Shown piece after piece: positions 20,956 through 32,862 of a DNA stretch of 64,000 nt. The translations under genes and the position numbers were made by a program. Source of the stretch: Perognathus longimembris pacificus. Its lineage: Eukaryota > Chordata > Mammalia > Rodentia > Heteromyidae. The notes under the pieces are model-generated. The model had not been told where the DNA came from. It saw only the letters and a program-made list of their open reading frames with translations, and made no database searches. Location: the NCBI RefSeq assembly GCF_023159225.1, contig NC_063176.1, positions 11,358,963 to 11,422,962 of the forward strand. The letters are read 5' to 3'. Numbering within the stretch: the stretch's first letter is position 1; every line of letters starts with the position of its first letter.

Positions 20956-22484
20956 TCATTATGAAAATATTTGTAAAGTGTTTGGCCCTTTTTATTATTA
21001 TACCTTTTTTTTCCCTTAAGCTTTGGAAAATCAAGAAGGAACTTGTCCTATTCATTTACTTTGTAAGTAAAATTTCCCAAAGCTTCTGCCAGTAGATGCC
21101 ACTGGCTCAGAGGCCCCTCACAAAACTATGTCCTGTATTAGCTGAGTGCCACACTTAGTCACCGATTCAATAGCATGCTTTCTTTTTACCACACAATAAA
21201 TGGGGGTAGAAATACCTAACTTATTATGTTCACTCTTTTTTTTTAAACTTTTAAGCAAATATGAATTAATTATTATTGAGTGGTGGGTCGTGCTAACAAG
21301 TTTTCCTTCTTTCAGACCCCACATGTTACATATGTAATGTGCGAAGTTTGTAAGTGTGGGCTTAGTAGCACGCTGTATAGAGATTGGTGATTTTTTTTTA
21401 AACAATGTCTATACAAAAGAGTTAGATTCACAGTACTTAGAATAGGCAGCCCCTATAACACTGGCAACTTTATTGCTAAGAATGTATTTATTGGCAGGAT
21501 TTTTATGGAGCCACATGGATAGCATTATTTTCTCCTTGCCTTCAATGACATTTCCTGTGAAGTAGGCCTTGGATCTCTCGTTGACAGTATTTCAAGAGGA
21601 CTCAAGTCCAATGAGCTAATGTGTCATTATGGCTTTGGAAATAACTAAAAAGTTTTCTCACCTTGGAGTGGAGGGAAATTTGAAAATATATATGTATATA
21701 GACATATACATTTATATATGATCTAATGATTCTATAACCATATTTATATACCATTTATGTGCCTTTACTCATCTGCAATAATATATCTCGCCTAGAAATT
21801 TCTCTTTGTTTTTACTCTCTTGAGAAAATAAAAAAACTAATAAAATAAAAAATCTATAAACTATAAAACAAGTGTTTTGACAAATGTAAAAGTTTGACAT
21901 TTTAACATTGCAAGTATGTACTTCTGTCATTCTCACTCTCTCCACAAACACAGACAAAACACATTATATTATTACCTTCTATTGCCTCAATGGCATTTAT
22001 CACAACATTTTAACTTATTTTAGCTACATACCTTGGCCATATAGGCACAAGTAATTATTTACTGAATAGGACTTCAAAAATATGCATATAATATTACACA
22101 TATCATGGGTGACAAATTATATTTGTGATAATCTGTACATTTACAGCATTTAATGACACATAAAAATTCATTATTAATCCTCATTAAAAAATCTATGGGG
22201 TATTTCTGTTTGTCTCATATTCATTGTTGCTCTTTGGAGCTCTGATTTTTCTCTGTTTTGCCCTGGAATACATTAATGACAACAAAACAACCTGGGACTG
22301 GAAATGTAGTTCTGTGGTATAGCACTTGTCTAGTTACTGCAATATTACTGTTAATAATAATTTTAATTAAAAATGTTGCTATAGTTTCGCTCTGGTATTT
22401 TTCCCATATGAACATGCACTTAAGACTACATTCCAGGTTGGTGTAACTGAATGGTAGTAGAGTCTAATCAGTGTGACAAAGGGT
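20956..22484. other. AT-rich stretch, nearly featureless
   Basis: No gene recognised. A short ID-like A-box segment (GGGACTGGAAATGTAGTTCTG, about 22293-22313) may be a SINE fragment. The frames present are short and composition-driven. Confidence 0.4.
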
Positions 22485-22680
22485 GAATTAATTCAGCAGT
22501 GATACTCACTATATACTGTTTTGGAAATGAATTATACAACTTGGTGGGGGGGATGGGAGGGAAAACCTGGGAGAAAATATGGGGGAGGATGACACTGCTC
22601 AATAAGAAATATACTTATTACCTGACTCATGTAACTGTAAACCCTCTGAACATGACCTTTACAATTGAAAGAGGTAGGCC
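22485..22680 (+). mobile_element. LINE-1 3' UTR fragment
   Basis: Contains CAGTGATACTCACTATATAC, a GGGATGGGAGGG block, AAATATACTTATTACCTGAC and GTAACTGTAAACCCTC. The same order appears at 48285-48478 and, reversed, at 39430-39640. It is an L1 3' end of that subfamily. Confidence 0.7.
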
Positions 22681-23859
22681 TAGTAGGAGATAAATCAATC
22701 ATGTACTAAAACTTCTAAAAGTGTGAGCTCAAATAAACTTTCTGTCTTTATAGGGTGGTTATGTATTTATTTTAGGTACAGGAAGTTGACTAATAGATAT
22801 ATAAACTAAAATTCTAATAATTTAAAACCTATATCTGACTCTTTTAGGCAGAGTCCTTTCTCTACTGAGGTATCTCAACCTGAACATTCCTGTTTTCAAA
22901 ATGTCCACTGTCTGTGTAGCTGCCAAGATTATAAACTGCCATGCTTCCATCCACTGAGCAGGGTATAGGCTAAGGAAACTTTTCTTCTGGCCTGTCACCT
23001 ACCTCTTTCCTAATCAGTTCTTATTCACTTTCCTCTGAGTTGATATTTCATTCATCATCATCTTTTATTCCTTTTTCTATTGTTTTTTTTTCTTATTTAA
23101 CCTTCATCATTGTTCTCACTCAAATATCCAGATTTAAATCCCACTTTGTACTTGTGTTTTCATACATGTGTAACCACCTTGAAAATATTACCTAACTAAT
23201 ATTTTTAAAGTGTGAAAGTATCTTCAATATTTCGATAACAGTTTATCACTAAAAGGATAAATGCCTTAGCTTCAAATAAGAAAGAGCATGGCCAGTGCCT
23301 ACTCTACCTACCACATTTTATTTATTTTTCTTCTTCCTTTTGAAGAAGTGTTTAAATTTAGTCCAGGCCATTCTCCTGCCACCATTTTCTGCATCATGCC
23401 TCATTACTTATAATCAGTGGTCATGTTTTACTCTTTTCTTTATATTAGTTATAATAGAACAGGTAGAACATCTCTTTAACAAATACCTTTTCCTCTGTCT
23501 GGCTTACACCTTTTCCTTCCTTTGTTCAACAAGCATGGATCTATAATTCAAAGCCCAATGTAAGCCTCACATTCACTGATGTCTCCCCTTGACTGGGCCT
23601 GAGGGCAGAGTTCCTCTGCCCATTCCCAAACATACACAGCACTGTAGACTTTTGTTTCCCCATGCACAACTTACTATCTTGAACTCCTTAACATATCTAT
23701 TGCTCTCACTGGGACATATTCTTTGTAGGTTCTGACTGTAATTTTTTATCTATCTAGAATGGTATAATAATACATAACAGATGCTAGAGTTTTAAACAGA
23801 TTATTGACTGCAGATTCTAGACTACTTTCACATTTTTTACACTTAAAGAAAAAAATACA
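22681..23859. other. Unique sequence, no feature recognised
   Basis: About 1.2 kb of AT-rich, pyrimidine-leaning sequence. The 83-codon frame at 23295-23546 is hydrophobic and low-complexity, without start context or homology that I can recognise. Confidence 0.4.
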
Positions 23860-24046
23860 GGGCTGGGAATATGGCCTAGTGTTAGAGTGCTTGCCTCGTA
23901 TACATGAAGGCCTGGGTTCAATTACTCAGCACCATGTACATAGAAAAAGGCAGAAGGTGTGCTGTGGCTTAAGTGGTAGAATGCTAGCCTTGAGCAAAAA
24001 GAAGCCACGAACAGTTTTCAGGCCCTGAGTTCAAGCTCCAGGACTG

Positions 24047-24088
<42 letters not shown>
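23860..24088 (+). mobile_element. IDL-Geo-type SINE with long poly(A)
   Basis: Begins GGGCTGGGAATATGGCCTAG and ends CCAGGACTGGC, followed by a nearly pure run of about 39 A. Moderate divergence within the body. Confidence 0.93.
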
Positions 24089-24089
<1 letters not shown>

Positions 24090-24195
24090 ACAAAAAAACC
24101 CAAACCAAATTGTGTCTCACATAAGCTAAGAATCTGGCCAACCCCATTTTCTCTGTCATAATTGCATAAAAATCTTATCTGTGTAAATTTTTTTG

Positions 24196-24425
24196 TCTGT
24201 ACCAGCTCTAGGACTTTAACTTGAGGTCAGGGCTCTGTTCCTCTGCTTTTTTTGCTCAAGGCTAGTACTCTACCACTTGAACCAGAGCTCCAATTCTAGC
24301 TTTTCCTGGGTTAGATATCAAAGTTAAGTCTCATACTTTCCTTCCTGGGCTATCTTTCAACTTTGATCCTCCAATCTCAGTCTCCTGAGTAGTTAGGATT
24401 ACAGGAGTGAGTCACTGGTGTCCTG
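24196..24425 (-). mobile_element. B1-Geo-type composite SINE
   Basis: The plus strand shows a complement Geo half (CTCAAGGCTAGTACTCTACC). Next comes a linker, then a complement B1-like half (GATCCTCCAATCTCAGTCTCC, GAGTAGTTAGGATTACAGG). It is directly followed by the insertion of the next SINE. Confidence 0.78.
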
Positions 24426-24439
24426 TGTATTTTTTTTTT

Positions 24440-24649
24440 TAATTTTTTTTTTTTTTTGCGCCAGTCCTGGGCCTTGGACTCAGGGCCTGAGCACTGTCCC
24501 TGGCTTCTTCCCGCTCAAGGCTAGCACTCTGCCACTTGAGCCACAGCACCGCTTCTGGCCGTTTTCTGTATATGTGGTGCTGGGGAATCGAACCTAGGGC
24601 CTCATGTATCCGAGGCAGGCACTCTTGCCACTAGGCCATATCCCCAGCC
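24440..24649 (-). mobile_element. IDL-Geo-type SINE, low-divergence subset
   Basis: A minus-strand dimer with T-rich tail, then CGCCAGTCCTGGGCCTTGG and CTTCCCGCTCAAGGC, ending CATATCCCCAGCC. Target duplication TGTGTATTTTTTTTT at both ends (left about 24424, right 24651). Confidence 0.93.
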
Positions 24650-24818
24650 GTGTGTATTTTTTTTTTAAATAAAGAATTCAATTGTATCTCCAATTAAAAC
24701 ATACATTCTTATTTTACTTATAGATACATTTGTTTAAAATGCATAATATTTGGCTAATGTTCCATCTCTGTAAAGTAATTTATACCCATCTATCTCTATC
24801 GTTCTTCCTTACTCTTTT

Positions 24819-25014
24819 TTTTTGGCCAGTTCTGGGGCTTGGACTCAGGGCCTGAGCACTGTCCCTGGCTTCTTTTTGCTCAAGGCTAGAACTCTGCCAC
24901 TTGAGCCACAGCGCCACCTCTGGCCTTTTCTATATATGTGGTGCTGGGGAATGGAACCCAGGGCTTCATGTATAAGGCAAGCACTTTTGCCACTAGGCCC
25001 TGCTCTCAGCCTGC
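24819..25014 (-). mobile_element. IDL-Geo-type SINE
   Basis: A minus-strand dimer with a short T tail, GGCCAGTTCTGGGGCTTGG, and an ID half ending TCTCAGC. Target duplication TTCCTTACTCTTTT (24805-24818) and TTCCTTATTCTTTT (25015-25028), one mismatch. Confidence 0.93.
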
Positions 25015-25028
25015 TTCCTTATTCTTTT

Positions 25029-25852
25029 ATGACAATAGATATGCTAAACAAAACCTACAAAACATAGATATCCCTTTATCTTTGATTTAATTCTGCTAGA
25101 AAAATTAAATAGAACTCTTCATGCTTGTGTCACTCGATGTAATTGACATTGTTATTCAAGGTGTATAATTTATATAGAAGGCTAATATTGGAACAAATCA
25201 ACGTTTGTTTTTTTTTTATAAAATATAACAGTCATGATTGTCAAAGGTTCTTTCACTGGCCTTGTGGCAACAATAAACTGCTTCTCTCCAATAGTTAGTT
25301 TTCATTTTGGATTCAAATATTTTGAGTATGAAAATATTCCAACCTTGCATTATTTTTGCAATCAAGACCTTTAAATTCTACTCTAACTACAATTTTAATT
25401 TATTTTTGTGCCAATTAGAAAATGCTCTCACAAACCTTTCTGCCTGTTATTTTAATAGTCATATAAGATTATACAGGCTATTTTTCAAAATAGCATTGTC
25501 ATGTTCATCTTTACTTATCTTGGGATGTCATAAAATTATACTCTGCCTGATTTACTATATGCTTATGCTGGTTTAGATACATTCATCTATTATTTTTCCC
25601 ATAGAAAAGATTTAGCATTGTTATGTTAGTACATTCTCTAATTTCATTAATTTTTAAAATACACCATAATCATTGCTTGAATCAATGTATAAGAAAACAT
25701 ATAAATATTTTTGAGATATTTTGTAAGATTTTATGGAATTCTAGAGATTTATTTTTATTATTGGTGCCTTTTAGAAACTAGAAACAATTCCATATAGAAA
25801 TATTAATCATGTATTAAATAGTAGCTGTAAAACGTAGTTTCAAGGTACATAG
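25029..25852. other. AT-rich stretch, no feature recognised
   Basis: About 0.8 kb of AT-rich sequence without a gene or known repeat. Confidence 0.45.
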
Positions 25853-25867
25853 AAACAAAATATTTCT

Positions 25868-26388
25868 TTTTTCTTCTTGTTTATTGCCAGAGTGAAGTAC
25901 AGAGGTGTTAGTTTCATATGTAAGGCAAGTACATTTCTTATCCAACTTGTTACCTCCCCCCTCATTTTTCCCATCTCCCCCATCCTCACTTCCCTCCCTG
26001 CCATGAGTTGTGTGGTTGGTTTACACCATTTGTTTTTGTAAGTAATGCTATTGCAATGGTTTGTCTTTTTATCCGTTGTCTCTCGATTTTGGCATTCCCC
26101 TTCCCTTCCCTATTTCCAATACATGTACATACAGTATCTGGGGTACTAAGATCAGTTACAGTAGTAGCAGGGGTAAAACCACAGGAAGGGAATATGAGAA
26201 AAAAAATGGTACGGTTCACATGGTATGTTGAAAATAACTACCATCATGATATACTACTTGGAATTCATTTTGCTTAGCATCATCTGTGTATTCATACGGA
26301 TATAGCTTTTGAGCTAGTGTGATCTTCTGCTATGAATATCCTAGAGATGTACTAATTATTCCATATGAAGGAAACCATGGAGTCAATA
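25868..26388 (-). mobile_element. LINE-1 3' UTR insertion, 5'-truncated
   Basis: A minus-strand L1 3' end. The plus strand shows TTATTGCCAGAGTGAAGTACAG, CAACTTGTTACCTCCCCCC and CATGAGTTGTGTGGTTGG. It is flanked by a perfect 15-bp duplication AAACAAAATATTTCT (25853-25867 and 26389-26403). It is only 521 bp, so no ORF2 is included. It shows what an undeleted 3' UTR of this subfamily looks like. Confidence 0.88.
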
Positions 26389-26403
26389 AAACAAAATATT
26401 TCT

Positions 26404-27554
26404 ATCAGCTAGTTTTAAAGCTAAATCTGATGCTGCTCAAACAGTTATAAGGAAAATGTAAATTAATTTGAGATTTTTGTCTATTACCTTTGGCCTATTA
26501 ACATTTTGAAGGCCTAGACAGAATTTTAATCAACATAGTAGACAAATTGATGATAGAGAATGTGGTTAAAAAGGTGAGAGGGAGTTTCAGTTCACATATA
26601 GGGTTGAATGAGAGAATTGTAGGAAGGAAGCAATTTAACAAAATAAGTACTATAGTTATTTGACCATTTCTCACTTTTTCTTGCACATCTCACACATTAA
26701 TTACATCCAGTAGAATTTGAGGAAAGTTTCGTATGAATACTTTTACTTCGGCTAAATAAAGTAGAGGTGATATTATATATTTGCAACATTCCAAGTAGTA
26801 ATAAAACTGGTCTATTGTGAGTAGATGGATTTACTCTAAACTTGCAAACAGATGATTTCATTTCTCTCCTAAACATGGGCCTTCCTTCTAGTTTTGTCTC
26901 AGTTTGTGGAAGTGAAGAAGAAGGAGCACAGAAATGGCCTTAATGTGATATAAATCCAAAACCATTACTATTGACTTTACACCATTTAAAATGCCATATT
27001 GGGAGCAGGAGAGACTGTGTTCTTGTATCTTTAGTTCCAAATGGCTGAGAAATTGTATGAATAAAGTAAAGAAAATTAAAAAAAAACAGTTTGGTCAGTA
27101 TAGACTGAAAACAGCTAGGAGTTTATTAAAGTAGTTCTGCATGACATTTTTTTTTCAGTAATTATAGCAACCTTACCTTTACAGAAAAAATCCCATGTCC
27201 TTTCTGTACTATATGTAGTTCATTATCCAGGGTCTATGAATGATGTGTTGCTGTTCTGTCACTCTGATCATGGTTGCTATTTCTACAAGTACTTCAAAAA
27301 CAAATTATTCTCTCCACAACTAGTATGCAATGGCAAAGAAGAAATAAAATTAATTTTTATGGTTTGTACCCCAAATATTCCCCCAAATTATGTGTCAGTT
27401 GATGAGCTCCTGGGAATTGACTGGACCATGAAGATTCTTACTTCATCCCCACCCACAATATGTACCCTTCATTTTCCACATAATGTCTGGAGAATATCAC
27501 TTTTGGATTTGTTCACCCTTTATTCCACCTTTTCTCTGACTCCCCCTTATTCTC
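26404..27554. other. Unique sequence, no feature recognised
   Basis: About 1.15 kb. The 162-codon frame 27236-27724 begins here but runs into antisense L1 3' UTR. It has no recognisable domain and is not supported as a gene. Confidence 0.45.
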
Positions 27555-28287
27555 CCAAATGCAAACAAACTCACAAACAAGATAAACAGAAAAGAAAACA
27601 AGAACAGCAACATCAGCAAATAAAAATATATTTTGTTTCCTTTTCTTGGAGTTTATTTAATAATGTGTTATTTCATGTGATCATATGCATGCAGTTATTG
27701 AGCCTTTGTCAACCACTCCAATGAATATCCTTCTTTGGATTCAATGTGTGAATGTCTAGAGTCCTATGTAATTTATATGCATATATATGCACATATATAA
27801 TGTTGCATATATTATTTATTAATCATTCAGTGTGTTTACTTGTAGATTTATAGTTATCACAAATGAGGGAAAAGATGCAACTTATTTCTTTGGCTCTAGT
27901 TCACTTCACATAGTACAATTTTTTCCAAGTCTTTCTAGTTCCTTGCAAATGGTAAAATATTGTTCTTTCTGATGGATTAGTACAATTCCATTTTGTGTGT
28001 GTATCTATATCTATAACATTTTCTTCATCCATTTGCCACTGAGGGGCACCTGGATTGGTTCCATATCTTGGTTATGCTGCAATGAACATGGTTGTGCTGG
28101 TAGTTTTAATGTATTGTTATCTTCTATTCGATAAATGCTCAGGAGTGGAATTGCTGGGCCATAGGGAAACTCTACATTTAGTCTTTTAAGGAACTTGCAT
28201 GGTACTTTCCAGAGTGGTTGAACAAGTTCCAGAGTGGTTGGACAACAGTGTAACAGAGTTTACTTTCATCTATACCCCTGCCAGTAT
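27555..28287 (-). mobile_element. LINE-1 ORF2 end and 3' UTR, antisense
   Basis: The plus strand carries the complement of the 3' UTR (AAACAAACTCACAAACAAG, TGTGATCATATGCATGC, GTGTGAATGTCTAGAG). The complement of the ORF2 end follows (TTGCCACTGAGGGGCACC, GGAATTGCTGGGCCATAGGG). It stops abruptly at 28287 where sense ORF2 begins. Confidence 0.85.
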
Positions 28288-28907
28288 GGGAATATCACAA
28301 CAGAAATATGCAAGATTCAGAATATTATTAGGGAGTACTTCATCAATTTTTGTACTAATAAATTGGAGAGTCTGGCAAAAATGAAAGCATTCCTAGCGAA
28401 CACTAAAATACCCAAATGGAACCAGGAAGATTTAATACAACTAAATAGACCCACAACAAATAAGGAAATTGAAATGGCAATAAAAAACTTCCCCCCCAAG
28501 AAAAGTCCAGGACAGATGGAGTCACATCTGAATTCTATAATGTTTCAAAGGAGAACTCACTCTTATACTCCTCGAACTCTTCAATGAAATTAAAAGGGAA
28601 ACATCACTACCAAACTCAATCTATGAAGACAACATAACATTCATCCCCAAACCAGATGGGTACCAATTAAAAAAGAAATCTATTGACCCATCTCTTTGAT
28701 GAATATTGATGCAAAAAGTCTCAATAAAATTCTGGCCAACTGAATTCAACAACTAACCAACAAAATCATACACTGTGATCAAACAGGATTCATTCCAGCA
28801 TTGCAAAGCTGGTTCAATATATGCAAGTCAATTAATATAATTCAACACATCAGTAGGAGCAAAGACAAGAACCATATGATGATCTCAGAAATGCGGAAAA
28901 AGCATTT
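28288..28907 (+). mobile_element. LINE-1 ORF2 middle part, sense
   Basis: Sense ORF2 sequence: AATACCCAAATGGAACCAGG, AAAAGTCCAGGACAGATGG, CATTCATCCCCAAACC and GAAAAAGCATTTGACAAA, covering the region upstream of the reverse-transcriptase core. Frames of 117 and 61 codons are fragments of broken ORF2. Relative to the antisense part at its left, it is the more 5' L1 segment in inverted orientation, as expected from twin priming. Confidence 0.85.
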
Positions 28908-29027
28908 GACAAATGAGGGCGGCGGTAACAAGTTGGATAAGAAATGTACTCACTGCCTTTCATATGAAACTGTAACCCCTCTGTACTTCACTTTGACAAT
29001 AAAGAAAAAAATATTATAAATAAAAAA
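28908..29027 (+). mobile_element. LINE-1 terminal 3' module joined to ORF2
   Basis: TGAGGGCGGCGGTAACAAG through ACAATAAAG plus an A-rich tail. It follows ORF2 directly, with the rest of ORF2 and most of the 3' UTR absent. An 11-mer ATCAGTAGGAG occurs just after the tail (29028-29038) and also inside the ORF2 part (28847-28857). Confidence 0.8.
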
Positions 29028-29038
29028 ATCAGTAGGAG

Positions 29039-30670
29039 TGGATGATAATGTTATTTTTCTTGTACACATAAGGGGTTAAAGATATGGCACTTGCAAAGAA
29101 GCAAGAAATTTATGTAAATTCATCACACATGTGAGTTCAAATTTCAATTTGAGTCTGAAGTGTGTGCATGACCAGTCTCTACTAACATGTATCACTGTAC
29201 TTAATATTAGACAAGCAGTTGGTATCTGGTAAATACACAATTATTTTTATTATCTTACCCCTTCTTCTAAGTTCTTGCCCAGGAAAGATGAAGTAACTCT
29301 CTTGCGAATGTTGGAACAAAATTGATCTCCAAAAAACCCAAAACAACAAATTATTTATATGTGGCTAGACAAATATGCCTTTAGCTTATTAATTTGATGC
29401 AAACCCAGAAAATGCATGGATTTAAGTAAAAACTTTAAAAATTATTTATCTCTCCTGCAAGAACAGAAGTACTTGTTGAGGTTTACTTGCTAACATAATT
29501 TGTCATAATAAATCACTGTATGAATATGAACAATCTTTCCCCATAATAACCAAGATGATGAGCAGTCTCTCTGGGATCAACAGTTCAACTCGATACAGTG
29601 ATTATTGATCTATCATAAATAATATCATCCTGTATTTTATACTCTGATTAATCCTTCACGTTCTTAACATCACTAATATCCACCTATTAAAGTAAAGTGG
29701 AATATGAACAGAACTGAGTACACTTAAAACTTATTCACAAAGAAGTGCATTTATATTTCTTGAATGTGTTTTTGGAAGCCAATGAAAACAAATATCCATG
29801 TTGTTTCCTAACAGAATATCTTCTTAGACCAAAGTACTAAAGCCAAACTAACCCATTTTGACATATTTAATGGCATATCACCAATTACAGCAAATGAACA
29901 AACAGTGATGGAAATAGTCAATAGGAAAATATTTGACTCTAGCCTTTCATTTAGACTGTACAGCTGTTCTGTGCTTGACCAGAGCAAGTCTTTGCATAGA
30001 TGTAACTTTGAAAAATGTGTTGATTTTTTTCACAACTACATTCTTATTTGTTTTGTTTTAACAACAGAATTGGTCTGCTCCAGTGACAAATGTAAAATTG
30101 CTGAACTCTCTAAGGATCCCCCCCAAAAAATTACCCTAACATGAAGGGGAGTGGTAAAGTTCCCTTGCTTGTTACCAAGACATAATCCAAGATATCAGTG
30201 GGAGACGCATGTGGTTTCAACGCACTGTTAAAACATGAGTCAAAATACCAAACTGACAAGCTCTTTATATTCAGTCCTCTGAAGAGAACAGTGAGAATGA
30301 ATTTTTCTGAGGTCTCTAGAATTCTAAATTGCTCTGGATACATAAACATGTTGCACAGTGGAATGGAAAAGACTCCACTGAGATATCAGTATTTTAAAAC
30401 ACTGATAACTCACATTTCACAATTGAGTGAAAATATAATTTCTGTAATTTATGAGATGCTACCTTTCAACACTGTAATTTTGGCTGAAGTTAGCTTCCTC
30501 CTCTGACCACCACTACAAGCAATTACCAATTCTCCCTGTGTAGTTTAGAGTGCCACTATGGTCTACATTTTGGTCTATGGATGGCTTAAAAAAGAGAAAG
30601 AAAGACAGAGATAAAGATGACATGTTTAGTAAAAGATCACACAATACTTTTACATTATTAAAAAAAACTC
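29039..30670. other. Unique sequence, no feature recognised
   Basis: About 1.6 kb of AT-rich sequence. Frames of 72-102 codons at 29905-30506 have no recognisable product. Confidence 0.45.
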
Positions 30671-30671
30671 C

Positions 30672-30866
30672 GGGGGTGGGGGGTCCGATGTGGCTTAGTG
30701 GTAGTGTGCTTGCCTAGCATGCGAAGACCTGGGTTCAATTCCTCGGTACCACATAAACAGAAAAAGCCACAAGTGGTGCTGTGGCTCAAGTGGTAGAGCC
30801 TTGAGCACAGAGAGGCTCAAGGACAGAGCCCAGGCCCTGAGTTCAAGCCACAGGACCAGCAAATAA
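30672..30866 (+). mobile_element. IDL-Geo-type SINE, diverged
   Basis: ID half GGTCCGATGTGGCTTAGTGG. The Geo half has a deletion (GTAGAGCCTTGAGCACAG) and ends CCACAGGACCAGC with an AAAT tail. Possible target duplication AAAACTCC / ATAAACTCC. Confidence 0.85.
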
Positions 30867-31547
30867 ATAAACTCCAAAGAAAGAACAGATTCTGCACTGA
30901 GAACAGATTATACTTAATGGGATGAATTTTCAGAAGCACAATTTCAATTTTCTGGCCTTTGGAGACATTTATGGATTTTAAAAAGTAATTCAAATGTGAA
31001 CCACAAAATAATACTGATTTTAATCAAGTATAATATTGTAGAGTTTAGATTAATCATATCTGTGTAGTGCTAGAGCCATTTAAAATGCACTTTCTTAATT
31101 ATGAGTTAGATACTATTATGATCTGCATTTTTGAAATAATGTAAGTGAAGCACCAAAATTTAAGTAAATTTATAAAATTATACAGCAAAAATAACCCATG
31201 AGACTTGTTTTTAAACTTTAAATTTGTAACTGTTAATAAAAGCATAAGATATGCATGCTTGTAGGATATCTTGTGGTGTTTCAGTTTTTCAACGTTTAAA
31301 CCATATTTATCCTTTCAAATATTCATCATTGCTTTATAGTGAAAATATGGAACTTGCTTTTGACCCGAATATTGTGTCTTCATGGTCTCTGCTTTTTTCA
31401 GCCTTATTTTGCTCCTTTATTCTGCTGTAACTAAAGTTGCTGTGGTCCATTTAATCTATGAAGTCTCTTCCACAGCAAAGATCTAGTTGGCCAGAATTTG
31501 TCTAAATTTGGCCAGATTTGCCCCAGAGAGAAGGATTTTTTCCTTAA
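30867..31547. other. Unique sequence, no feature recognised
   Basis: About 0.7 kb of AT-rich sequence without a gene or known repeat. Confidence 0.45.
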
Positions 31548-31560
31548 GAATGACTAGTTG

Positions 31561-31760
31561 AGCTGGGCTCTGGTGCCTTACACCTAGAATCCTATTCAGA
31601 AGGATGAAATCTGAAGAGCACAGTTCAAAGCCACTCTGGTCAGCAAAGTCCATGAGATTCTTGTGTCCTTAATTAAACACCCATACAGTCAGAATTAGAG
31701 CTTCAACCCATGTGGTGAAGCACTAGCCTTAAGAAAAAATATCCCAAGGACAGTGTCCAG

Positions 31761-31819
<59 letters not shown>

Positions 31820-31820
31820 G
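31561..31820 (+). mobile_element. B1-Geo-type composite SINE ending in (CA)n
   Basis: B1-like half (AGCTGGGCTCTGGTGCC), linker (CAGCAAAGTCCATGAGATTC, TTAATTAAACACCC), Geo half (GGTGAAGCACTAGCC, GGACAGTGTCCAGGC), then (CA)n at 31762-31816. Flanking repeats GAATGACTAGTTG (31548-31560) and GAATGACTACTTG (31821-31833) place the CA run inside the insertion, as its 3' tail. Confidence 0.85.
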
Positions 31821-31833
31821 GAATGACTACTTG

Positions 31834-32611
31834 CTGAGTGTCAATAAATGCTTATTGAAAGTGTCCACTATAGAAGAGAAGGAAAAAAAAAACCAAAAAA
31901 CTTAGAGCTGACAAACAGAAGACACTCTAAGAAAAAAAAATTACATTTTAGTCTGTAGATTCAAGAGAAACTAAAGGTAGTTCATGTTTCTGTGTAATGA
32001 ACAACACATTCCCCATTTAATGTAAACTTTACAGGGATTGGAATCATCAAACTCCTTTTTTAGGGTTTAAAAAACAAATTAAGGAAGGTCAATGGGAGCT
32101 CTAGTCTTTCAAGGCACGATCTGTATCCTATTTCACTGTGAAGTACAGGCACAGGAAAGCACACAAAAAAATATCCATGATGCAGAAAGGATGGATAGAC
32201 TTGAAGTCAGTGACCATCAACACAATCACAAGCAAAGTAGTTTCACAATCAAGCCCTGAACTCCAGAGCAATGACTCATTTATGCATTATTATGATGCAT
32301 TTACTGTAAATATGACAGTTTTTACTGAATATCTTTGTCATAGTTTTAATTTAAGGACAATTTATAGCTAACTAAATTATATCAAGAAAAATCATCCGAT
32401 AAGTGAATGCACTCATACAGCTCATATCTTTATTATGATAGAATGTTGTCTCACCACAGAAATGTCTGTCTTCCTATGTATTCCCAGTCTGTGACAATAA
32501 TTAGACATGTCTTCTTTCTTTGTCCTGTTCTAAATGCTTATGTAAATGAGATTGGGCTTCTAAATAAGGCATTACTTACATCTGTCAATCAAAAAGTAAG
32601 ACAAAGTTCAG
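31834..32611. other. Unique sequence, no feature recognised
   Basis: About 0.8 kb of AT-rich sequence with short, unassigned frames. Confidence 0.45.
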
Positions 32612-32625
32612 GCATCTAAGTACTT

Positions 32626-32848
32626 TTTTTGTTTGTTTTTTTTTGTTTGTTTTTGGCCAGTCCTGGGCCTTGGACTCAGGGCCTGAGCACTGTCCCTGGC
32701 TTCTTCCCGCTCAAGGCTAGCACTCTGCCACTTGAGCCACAGCGCCGCTTCTGGCCGTTTTCTGTATATGTGGTGCTGGGGAATCGAAACTAGGGCCTCG
32801 TGTATCCGAGGCAGGCACTCTTGCCACTAGGCTATATCCCCAGCCCAA
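32626..32848 (-). mobile_element. IDL-Geo-type SINE, low-divergence subset
   Basis: A minus-strand dimer with GTTTGTTTTT tail, CTTCCCGCTCAAGGC, CGCCGCTTCTGGCCG and CGAGGCAGGC, ending CAGCCCAA. Perfect 14-bp target duplication GCATCTAAGTACTT (32612-32625 and 32849-32862). Confidence 0.95.
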
Positions 32849-32862
32849 GCATCTAAGTACTT

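Noticed and set aside
27236..27724. 162-codon open frame, the longest in the window
   Set aside because: It runs from unique sequence into antisense L1 3' UTR, has low-complexity Lys/Gln-rich content and shows no recognisable domain. Treated as chance.
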